From positions 11,449,906-11,513,905 of the forward strand of contig CM072160.1 of NCBI GenBank assembly GCA_036850595.1: 64,000 nt of DNA. Direction: 5' to 3'. Position numbers and translations under genes: made by a program. Positions within the stretch are counted from its first letter, which is position 1, and the number at the start of each line of letters is the position of its first letter. The notes under the pieces were generated by a model, which saw only the letters and a program-made list of their open reading frames with translations, did no database searches and was not told the origin of the DNA. The DNA is from Rhyacichthys aspro (taxonomy: Eukaryota > Chordata > Actinopteri > Gobiiformes > Rhyacichthyidae). This document shows, in pieces, positions 61,801 to 64,000 of the stretch.

Positions 61801-63928
61801 CAGACAGGCAGTTTCTGGCCAGTGAGGCTTGGAGCACTAGTAATGATATTCTTCAAAATGTTGCCCTTTCTAACGTGGGAAGTGGTGTTCTTGGAGTGGC
61901 CATTCGTAGTGCAGCAATACCTGGATTTGAAGAATACATCAAAAGTCTACATCCATCTCGTCGTCCACATGATGTGTTTTTGAGAGAATACTGGGAAAAT
62001 GTGTTTGGATGTAGTCCTCTCTCTTCTTCCTCTCCACGTCTTCCACTGTGCAATGGGACAGAGTCACTGGAGGGGCTGAAGAATCAATTCACTGATGTGT
62101 CCCAGTTAAGGGTAACATATAATGTATATCTGGCAGTTTATGCAGCAGCTCATGCCATCCACAGCCTTCTGTCCTGCCCCAACACAGACACCTCCACCAC
62201 AACCAACAGCTCCACCTGCTCCTCTCCTCGACACATCACACCTGCAGAGGTAATGTTCACTTTTATATAATTTCTGGATTTTTATTTTTTAAAGTGCTTT
62301 CAATGACATTGACTAACACACTGTACATTAGCTCTTGCAGCACTTGAACAAAGTGAATATCTCCACACCACATGGAGAAAACTTTGCTTTCCATGGAGCA
62401 GATATCCTTCCAAAATTTGACCTGGTCAACTGGCAAAAAACCCCTGAGGGTCCACTCAGACTTGTTCTAATTGGCCGTGTAGATGGGTTTGACATTCATT
62501 TAAATGAATCAGCTATTCAGTGGAGCACAGGATCCAGTCAGGTACTAACCTTTTAAAAACAAAACCCCATCAGAAGTTGCAATATTTACATAATACATTT
62601 CCCATCATTTTAGGTGCCTGTGTCAGTGTGCAGTAAGAGCTGTTCACCAGGGACTCGAAAGGCCATTCGTAAAGGAGAGCCTGTCTGCTGCTTTGACTGT
62701 ATTCCATGTGGTGACGGGGAAATAAGTAACAAAACTGGTTAGAATTCAAAAACTACACTAAATAATTTCAATATATCACCTGCTCTGACAGGAGCATACA
62801 ATAAACCAAGCCTGAGCCTTTGAGAGGAACAGTCATAATCATTTCTGTTTGTGTTCTCAGATTCTCTTCAGTGCGACCGTTGTCCACCTGAGTTTTGGTC
62901 TGATCCTGCACGAACAGCCTGCATTCCTCGACAGCTGGACTTCCTTTCCTTCAATGAAACACTGGGCATCACTCTGACTACAGTGGCTGTGTCTGGCGCT
63001 GTAGTAACCACCGCAGTGTTTGTGGTGTTTCTTTACTATCGTCAAACACCTATGGTGAGATTGTAGAGTAAATATTCTCTACAATACAATATTCTACAAT
63101 CTCACATAAAATCTTATCAATCATCAATCTTATTGATTCCAGGTTCGAGCCAACAACTCTGAGCTGAGCTTCCTCCTTCTTCTGTCACTGAAGCTGTGCT
63201 TCTTGTGCTCGCTGGTGTTCATTGGTCGTCCATCGGTCTGGTCTTGTCGCTTCCAGCAGGCAGCCTTTGGGATCAGCTTTGTGCTTTGTGTGTCCTGTCT
63301 TTTGGTTAAGACCATGGTCGTTCTGGCAGCTTTCCGCTCGGCACGGCCTGGTTCAGAATCCTTGATGAAGTGGTTTGGCCCAGGCCAACAGAGAGGCAGT
63401 GTTGGCTTTTTTACCTTTGTACAGGTGAGAATTATAAGGTTTAGATGTATTTAAACTAAGTTCATATGTACAATTGTTTTGTGGGCTCTGTTTTCTTCCT
63501 TTTAGATCATCATCTGCATTGTGTGGTTGTCTGTCAGTCCTCCGGTTCCTCATCGAGATCTGGGGATCCAGGGGTCAAAGGTGACTCTGGAGTGTGCCAT
63601 GGCCTCTGTGGTGGGCTTCTCCATGATTCTGGGCTACATCGGCCTGCTGGCCTGCACATGCCTCCTCTTGGCTTTTCTCGCTCGGAAACTCCCAGACAAC
63701 TTCAATGAGGCCAAACTCATCACTTTTAGCATGTTGATATTTTGTGCTGTTTGGGTGGCCTTTGTCCCTGCGTATGTCAGCTCTCCTGGGAAATATGTGG
63801 TTGCTGTGGAAATCTTTGCCATTCTTGCTTCTAGTTATGGTTTATTGATCTGCATTTTTGCACCAAAATGTTTCATCATTCTTCTGAGGCCTGAGAAGAA
63901 CACTAAGAAACACCTGATGGCCAGATAA
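46831..63928 (+). CDS. Family C GPCR, vomeronasal V2R / OlfC-type chemoreceptor, interrupted in intron 4 by an endogenous retrovirus
   Basis: Exons: 46831-47078, 47170-47393, 47465-47556, 47654-47833, 61529-61717, 61797-62249, 62332-62541, 62614-62737, 62861-63054, 63143-63424, 63506-63928; 2619 nt, 872 residues, all GT-AG with matching phases. A signal peptide (MPWMPVLFIQWSTFFLLLL) is followed by the Venus-flytrap ligand domain (FAVEEINRNS, LGYRILDCC, SWVGAVIANNDYGHLAL), then the nine-cysteine domain (CSPGTRK to CDRCPPEFW), then seven membrane segments with NNSELSFLLLLSLKLCFL, PKCFIILLRPEKNT and a short tail. The last blocks are hallmarks of V2R/OlfC amino-acid odorant receptors in olfactory neurons. 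It lies beside plch1, where the teleost V2R cluster is known to lie. The coding frame is intact. The membrane region is split over three exons, unlike most V2Rs, which carry it in one. Taste T1R or a CaSR-like receptor is a less likely reading. Confidence 0.9.
47840..47844. repeat. Target-site duplication, left copy (GTTAC)
   Basis: GTTAC directly precedes the 5' LTR (TG...) and recurs directly after the 3' LTR (...CA) at 61452-61456. Five base pairs fits retroviral integration. Confidence 0.93.
48213..48277. promoter_or_regulatory. Duplicated palindromic element in U3 (GCAACAG-N4-CTGTTGC, twice)
   Basis: GCAACAGTTTCCTGTTGC occurs at 48213-48230 and again at 48260-48277, inside an imperfect 47-bp direct repeat. 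The arms are perfect 7-bp inverted repeats with a TTTC spacer. It lies about 50-110 bp upstream of the TATA box, a typical enhancer position. The same pair occurs in the 3' LTR at 60503-60520 and 60550-60567. Confidence 0.7.
48323..48330 (+). promoter_or_regulatory. LTR TATA box (TATAAATA)
   Basis: Good TATA consensus after U3. It predicts a transcription start near 48350-48360. Confidence 0.75.
48622..48647 (+). terminator. LTR polyadenylation signals (two AATAAA)
   Basis: AATAAA at 48622-48627 and 48642-48647. They lie downstream of the TATA box, as needed for a signal inside R. Further AATAAA words near 48446 are A-rich and less convincing. Confidence 0.55.
48801..48811 (+). promoter_or_regulatory. 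Strong splice donor inside the LTR (CAG|GTGAGT)
   Basis: A perfect consensus donor with GT at 48806-48807, upstream of the primer binding site. Spliced viral RNAs from it would lack the primer site, leader and gag. A donor within the LTR transcript leader is typical of spumaviruses; most orthoretroviruses place it after the primer site. Confidence 0.65.
49162..49179 (+). promoter_or_regulatory. Primer binding site, tRNA-Lys3 type
   Basis: TGGCGCCCGAACAGGGAC starts directly after the LTR and is the 18-base complement of the 3' end of tRNA-Lys3 (UUU), the primer also used by lentiviruses and MMTV. Spumaviruses typically use Lys1,2, so this is a difference. Confidence 0.93.
49180..49651 (+). 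other. Untranslated leader between primer site and gag
   Basis: 472 bases without a long frame. It includes a GCGCGC palindrome at 49510-49515 and a perfect inverted repeat at 49569-49589 (10-base arms, one central base), both candidate RNA packaging or dimerisation structures. Confidence 0.55.
49652..52390 (+). CDS. gag: Retroviral Gag, 912 aa, with an N-terminal macro domain and a second macro-like domain
   Basis: Open from ATG to TAA, immediately downstream of the leader. Residues about 70-255 read as a macro domain: loop 1 VNPAN (101-105) with GGG (111-113), and loop 2 GNGLYGY (202-208) followed by an Ala-rich helix and a VILVF strand. Residues about 315-473 repeat the second half (TGLHGIT at 424-430, then SLVIVLP), with a degraded loop 1. 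Between and after them are Pro/Glu-rich linkers and an RRQRARQGQR basic patch (491-500). The capsid presumably lies within about 680-830 (SPEMLETVKLMPSKK onward); I place it by position only. The C-terminus is Lys/Arg-rich and has no CCHC knuckle. Macro domains in other viruses bind or remove ADP-ribose; that role is inferred here. The frame overlaps pol by about 100 bases. Confidence 0.9.
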   Translation: MELTQQLMDELARRRRLRDELDVRSNPGSLWGGSVNPRPDPYAPPVEPNAPLPPNQPQGQTPAGAAFTLPEVFSHQGFVMWVADLETVDFSIAGDGTKAAVNPANHRLHHGGGVAAALDRRYGLSRGPLDGVLLDLESARQETGREGREELQVVHHVAYTAHADRFPDPQTPRGRKIAYLRSAIAEGLSQAQENVVFLTPFGNGLYGYTDYCSYVAVAKAILHHVRERPRQPVILVFLRRHQLTTYCNYLDEIISRRHRDLKNPDNPNRAPHRPPPPSPTSEQGDDPPPQPGSDEGSEPDYLNPPDPEDEINAGQCKILVMTKEAWNGNTGSMVYVAKGMEHGEADVVPLQQISGRQAKGGLREARLEKRIWIAATDRRQVEFWILSDPKGPKRWPWKTMSQEISQKAKRDELRQLTFVMTDSTGLHGITDLQIAENLLLPFPLGKTLLKSLVIVLPNHPSQQRIADLLRQKYEQEESESEQEEQEAPPPRRQRARQGQRREEGEAGYITRTRDRRAQPITQRKINPRAPPCRPPVAKHPGYGDYAPLLDCVNAPEYQDNAYDDIPWYDIPAPERFGAEYGPTAAEVLQQRNLTRPFKEAYLQQGYDFYKQGCFKRDKSVERHHQDETRAPPMSHIPPETSTPRVEFIMPQNSTVVGDNTMWGMSTPGPSTRWPADGALSPEMLETVKLMPSKKPDQTDAEYWQALMESNLPAGICDNATVCSLLALKNQVSTPRGSTIRSLVEQIPRTPGESRTGEIRKKLVGQVLSGKTTLLSAMTTFTEKGVSQEQQERFLVEVNATALATRWDSMGKDEQKREMVVFDRRRILQGKKGPPPSRDPPVTRQSTGAILRRDFRPENRRGTRSVGQNPPKEPFPYVSKERWNEMSKEERDELNKKRDEWKKKNSVNQQKKQ
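52294..54051 (+). CDS. pol: Retroviral Pol, first part: protease and reverse transcriptase (frame breaks before RNase H)
   Basis: The frame opens just after a stop at 52261-52263 and has its own ATG at 52294, in the -1 frame relative to gag. Protease: active-site DTGS at residues 61-64. Reverse transcriptase: LDLANGFW (275-282), LPQGFVNSP (307-315) and catalytic YIDD (334-337), then VKYLGF and a connection domain. The ORF ends at 54051 in a short out-of-frame tail. The conserved polymerase reading continues in another frame from about 54003, so one base seems lost in the A run at 54007-54009. No canonical heptamer for -1 frameshifting is present in the gag overlap, so Pol may have been made from a spliced RNA using its own ATG, as in spumaviruses. 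Confidence 0.9.
   Translation: MERNVKRRKRRTQQEKRRMEKEEFSQPAEKTVIEKIQAVAYEKQGKIFATVGKIREEYQIDTGSDFTIHKNGKIQDEKVKVILANGDRDVLFMTKKHGIKGIPGPKALLGIHDLSKANKINDLEGSAGYINAYNVEAQKQEILQQTDLTNKKRLKAIIDRANPAQFKNDVGKTEQPYEIQGGMPRPEKQYPIAKPALEELMKTMAELEELGVIRKENNPPTIMPIQAVGKKDGTYRPVHNLKALNRVTIKDTRPLINPQHSLRNLPPGKFKTCLDLANGFWSIPLTETSQLKTGFMLGRQGYVWTRLPQGFVNSPNVFQRTMEEILAGLPVMIYIDDVYFCNDTEEEHLDLLSKVIERLTSAGLKLGLKKCEIGQFSVKYLGFRITGEQRTVDPDYWENIKDPETILELEKSLGKLVYVSAHIPQFAQKVAPLHKMKRGVRKVDTSGPKRKIVTTDFKLSDEQKMQYKRVMQHCRETSQELDLRREGQPIYVHTICDEEGGTAFLKEGPKAKPFMILSVAWTPTETKYTDLERELELLFRVFKSTIRYEGEVPVYVKTNQEIIKDCQKELWKQPEHKYPAGKNGK
54003..54051 (+). pseudogene. pol: Frame break in pol between RT connection domain and RNase H
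   Basis: Conserved sequence leaves one frame at about 54003-54009 and resumes in the -1 frame. The simplest cause is loss of one A from the short A run at 54007-54009. No slippery heptamer in the right phase is present. It could also be an assembly error in a homopolymer. Confidence 0.75.
54003..55466 (+). CDS. pol: Retroviral Pol, second part: RNase H and integrase
   Basis: Continues Pol in a different frame, overlapping the previous ORF by 49 bases. Numbering from the ATG at 54003, which is only the first Met of the frame and not a likely start: connection-domain residues 1-20, RNase H with YTDGSK (Asp51), Glu90, TDSMYV (Asp114) and NDEVD (Asp183); integrase with an HHCC zinc site (His226, His231, Cys262, Cys265) and a DDE triad (Asp293, Asp350 in RMDN, Glu386 in VAERM). 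A basic SH3-like C-terminal part follows (DDLVWVKRKL to DQLRHR). All catalytic residues are kept, so the frame break is the only visible lesion. As it stands this part would not be joined to RT. Confidence 0.92.
   Translation: METARAQISRWQKWEMMLTNPLWCFSNNKKKTPSKPEQDPVPEHYDWEIYTDGSKTTRDEKGKWAFMAYYKGKKIWEDSGYTEGTAQTTEVQAALEALAFMDKRKIRRARMITDSMYVYQGLLQDLKIWQQTDYQNYKGKDLAHKDKWTVIAQLLQGKKLKVEHINSHTASTSTDALRNDEVDRIAQGRVAFVTGNALCFLPAAWKATTGYDVPTAETRQFLKALHEALGHAGQERCKRYLKKNNIAVTSYRQEFAKQKRACIVCAEKDGLPRQEKTALPIKTTEPGLHFSADVGYLQTDKKHDKILVVTDNAGGAAMVFPMWKVTGAEIIKHLSLFFSGQPRAQSLRMDNAKQFKNAKVLSFLSELGVTPVWSIAYQSHTNGVAERMIRNAKELIAVMGQKWGTPANITKLNQMLSREKLNDKTNSAPIAPVFQEDDLVWVKRKLPDGKTEELKGRIASRTGNVIHLKDGRRVHPDQLRHRAEQEQ
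55411..56370 (+). CDS. Accessory ORF between pol and env, 319 aa, Cys/His-rich N-terminal half
   Basis: Overlaps the end of pol by 56 bases in another frame and the next ORF by 11. I do not recognise the family. Residues 77-158 carry a spaced cluster that looks like a zinc-binding domain: HCVFCDH (77-83), CKVC (123-126), CDH (139-141), CQC (146-148) and Cys158. The C-terminal half is charged, with GKKQLVKTVKGFG and KRSKEREPRD. No signal peptide or membrane segment. The true start may be downstream or in a spliced exon. By position it resembles regulatory or infectivity genes of complex retroviruses, but there is no evidence for a specific role. The frame is open for 960 bases, which argues for selection or great youth. 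Confidence 0.7.
   Translation: MAEGCTPTSSGTGPSRNNDKVTRGESQADSVTLVDRGYLTRGLLILSAYNGRVRAGKIPPGSAPGTQTIWESYTPGHCVFCDHQVFLSLWEGVRRERPVLPPTQQDGDFRGVELAGKFKVTICKVCWPLRGQSWDIVRCDHRSDSCQCKIMTGGWVPCTDQPSSGRIPVSVLAYRETTLGTDRHQVYTQLQDQFPTLIKARVLEMIQGKKQLVKTVKGFGRIISELWPTGEEPKDSHKWARLPTSGEQNDWITTGTRPDPEGTIILENFEKHIEVKQQKFNWAQRALGRQGEYGMCLVKMHRIIKRSKEREPRDPHYGI
56360..56650 (+). CDS. Small accessory ORF, 96 aa, with a classical nuclear localisation signal
   Basis: Starts inside the end of the 319-aa ORF and stops 33 bases before env. The C-terminus contains PKKRKV (residues 84-89), identical in form to the classical monopartite nuclear import signal. The rest is Trp-rich (GWDEIWEAE, KPWCRFEQ) and of no family I know. 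Its size and place before env recall small accessory proteins of complex retroviruses. It could also be an exon joined by splicing to another ORF. Confidence 0.6.
   Translation: MGFSWEMQDESCLTDKSLLYYPVNRVTRERMLTFLETRGLNCDGPPTIKPEGWDEIWEAELRSRNLSKPWCRFEQAVFAMPAIPKKRKVRIMVKTE
56668..56683 (+). promoter_or_regulatory. Splice acceptor directly before env ATG
   Basis: A pyrimidine-rich tract ending TTTATATTTTAG touches the env ATG at 56684. It would pair with the LTR donor at 48806 to make a subgenomic env RNA. Confidence 0.6.
56684..58876 (+). CDS. env: Retroviral envelope glycoprotein, 730 aa
   Basis: Open throughout. A basic N-terminal cytoplasmic leader of about 60 residues precedes a hydrophobic segment (AILFGLIVLSAVWVVIV, 61-77), as in spumavirus Env. 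The ectodomain has many N-glycosylation sequons and paired cysteines. A polybasic furin-type site RRHRRR lies at 274-279. A Trp-rich membrane-proximal stretch (SFWNSIWGWIKN, 664-675) precedes the second membrane segment (about 675-695) and a short basic tail rich in Cys, Lys and Arg. There is no CX6CC motif, so it is not a gamma-type Env. The polybasic site would leave an unusually short first ectodomain subunit (about 200 residues); other cleavage sites are possible. The frame starts at a splice acceptor. Confidence 0.93.
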   Translation: MESERDTDLSGCESGDSRAKFKLHKRISRLGSVGRKVRELYEEKLERLASKKKIRLAWKKAILFGLIVLSAVWVVIVTAYLGGEMEKSNRYEWRQEWTIRNFTEISLEYREFPYPCFDDLGDQAGNVTNYQRRWTQIHLNASGYTPNTTNIEGCSNQTTWVKVMKEIGIGNSSATVSEKCVLQSAEIREGKVAGWAFCSRRREDRTETCMRVGVIVVGQVSRARIEKITTNCTNKTAPNDTNESWVLGEAALNSTAQVTNATIIWKNSTRLQQRRHRRRHTGNGGCDWDLPKPPSYPNTSQLVTVPFTIFRGHLSWDNVTSQLNSSPITKELIAVYNGTCGWRNSDVTYVSWILPNFLHPNITRHFGDDSFSLAQCTNIFESGWQNQIHSRIPNNASCPCHGLNCKKLEATTNSSTRLMQLFILAQLEAMTISKRYKGDLSSDYLLMPWVIFNGTHFKFEMKPSWDFYLTRSGSYVNRDNQQITYVWAGRENKLLHYRIRSIRDRIFVSPVDGSSVDALTYRAQYTAKDQTLVIEKQYARPDHRESFGKFYTSGWWKAGVINFKNLLQCVNVNAKVVLSKNNEHIAYRTEINSEAMKPMRNNKIWGANSSKTNLEVYCLGHITPFWEQVGRGFTMLGGQTKDAFEKLGKDIVNTAVAAGKGIVSFWNSIWGWIKNVLIGLAVFLLCVVITFTCLKVGLKALCRRVCAATRLADEKPQRKPSRRTPARGRK
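58993..59553 (+). CDS. 3' accessory ORF A, 186 aa (longer frame open from 58900)
   Basis: The frame is open from an ATG at 58900. The ATG at 58993 has a better context (ACAATGG) and is preferred. The product starts MASNNSTDARDM, has a middle with GSYGHIKPLTSWDLRRG and two Cys pairs, and a Pro/Ser-rich C-terminus. No family recognised. Position after env matches transactivator genes of complex retroviruses. Its last third overlaps ORF B, and an acceptor-like CAG at 59416-59418 lies within it, so spliced fusions of A with B are possible. Confidence 0.55.
   Translation: MASNNSTDARDMATDSTLQRHPVFWIRGSYGHIKPLTSWDLRRGSHGQIVRCSPGSRQSLYAIDTQKEKVLREQLISRLSAINQLSSYQSQGERRGCSTRTFQIPCCGRVQLVEGLSDNGAPFSYLVGRTSVLRKTRTWAEQDDNKTRKIKEPAPSSAPSVPGPCSISTKPLDGTHGEPPGSSSSR
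59420..59689 (+). CDS. 3' accessory ORF B, 89 aa, acidic activation-domain-like tail
   Basis: Begins within ORF A in another frame. A basic N-terminus (KPEKSKNQRHHR) is followed by an acidic C-terminus with regularly spaced bulky hydrophobics: EEPDWEFNTNLDLSD, LLWEDLLGG and DTAFDLNSLLD. This is the composition of strong transcription activation domains. A start directly after an acceptor-like CAG (59416-59418) suggests it may be a second coding exon joined to an upstream domain. I infer a part of a viral transactivator; no DNA-binding domain is visible within the ORF itself. Confidence 0.55.
   Translation: MTTKPEKSKNQRHHRPLLSQVRAVYQQSLWMGHMENPQEAPLPDDPEEPDWEFNTNLDLSDGLLWEDLLGGPLSPFDPDTAFDLNSLLD
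59484..60095 (+). CDS. 3' accessory ORF C, third frame, up to 203 aa
   Basis: Overlaps ORFs A and B, then continues alone from 59690 to 60095. The unique part looks coding: it is rich in Cys, Trp and Tyr (FPEYYNCFYSAVTVVWNY) and ends with a CSCGKCHRSTGRYC cluster that could bind zinc. The overlapping part (to about residue 68) is rich in Thr and Leu and may not be translated. Likely reached by splicing, much as overlapping 3' ORFs are used in spumaviruses. Family unknown. Confidence 0.45.
   Translation: MQYINKASGWDTWRTPRKLLFPMTPKSQIGNLTQISTFLTDSYGRICWEVHCPPLTLTLHLTLIACWTNPDTRSGRTCSPLKDCGWSSITCTLTEIKLSNGLRIWKNNIEPLGGVMYVLEKRFKYPMKVIFTSHGTPSQCNLPHIRGCVKTFQFPEYYNCFYSAVTVVWNYRSPVIYVECSCGKCHRSTGRYCRNAVAIELCP
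60126..60134 (+). promoter_or_regulatory. Polypurine tract (AAGGGAGGG)
   Basis: Nine purines directly precede the 3' LTR, the expected place for the plus-strand primer. It is short but G-rich at its end, as is usual. Confidence 0.8.
60135..61451 (+). repeat. 3' LTR of the endogenous retrovirus
   Basis: Same length as the 5' LTR, with one visible mismatch (60732). Its TATA box falls at 60613-60620, poly(A) signals at about 60912 and 60932, and splice donor at 61096. It ends 77 bp before the next host receptor exon (61529). Confidence 0.97.
61452..61456. repeat. Target-site duplication, right copy (GTTAC)
   Basis: Perfect match to the left copy at 47840-47844. Confidence 0.93.
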
Positions 63929-64000
63929 CACTTTTGCATATTAGGGAAATAATTCATTTGTGTATTGAATTATATTGCTACAGGTCTCATAAAGTCACAC

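Noticed and set aside
1..64000. CRISPR arrays, rRNA or tRNA genes
   Set aside because: None seen. The only tRNA-like signal is the 18-base primer binding site, and the genome is vertebrate.

Overview
The window is vertebrate nuclear DNA, almost certainly from a teleost fish. Genes are split into many GT-AG exons, intergenic DNA is AT-rich, and the coding exons read as clear orthologues of vertebrate proteins. The gene order med13 – C3orf33 – plch1 – family C chemoreceptor agrees with the vertebrate C3orf33–PLCH1 neighbourhood and with the teleost V2R/OlfC receptor cluster that borders plch1. All calls come from reading the sequence; no database search was run.

Layout. (1) 1-5148, minus strand: the first nine coding exons of med13 (Mediator kinase-module subunit), running off the left edge. 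(2) 5149-6441: a compact divergent promoter region. (3) 6442-8101, plus: a complete five-exon C3orf33 homologue. (4) 8102-13370: no gene seen. (5) 13371-44689, plus: plch1 (phospholipase C eta-1), complete, 23 coding exons, with two alternative first coding exons (13371-13491 and 16624-16666), one U12-type AT-AC intron and a very large last exon. (6) 46831-63928, plus: a family C GPCR of the V2R/OlfC type, 11 exons, 872 codons before the stop.

Intron 4 of the receptor gene holds a 13.6-kb endogenous retrovirus (47845-61451) in the same orientation, bounded by a 5-bp duplication (GTTAC). Its two 1317-bp LTRs differ at only one position that I could find, so it is very young. It has a tRNA-Lys3-type primer binding site, gag, pol, two ORFs between pol and env, env, and three overlapping ORFs between env and the 3' LTR. 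Gag and env are open; pol is broken by an apparent one-base loss between RT and RNase H.

The most unusual item is Gag. Residues about 70-255 form a recognisable macro (ADP-ribose-binding) domain with both signature loops, and residues about 315-473 look like a second, degenerate copy. Gag has no CCHC zinc knuckle, and the gag/pol overlap has no canonical -1 slippery heptamer. The strong splice donor lies inside the LTR, upstream of the primer binding site. Env has a long N-terminal cytoplasmic leader before its first membrane segment. Together these suggest a large, complex, spuma-like or unclassified fish retrovirus. The 3' ORFs (one with an acidic activation-domain-like tail) and a duplicated palindrome in U3 suggest, without proving, a virus-encoded transactivator circuit.
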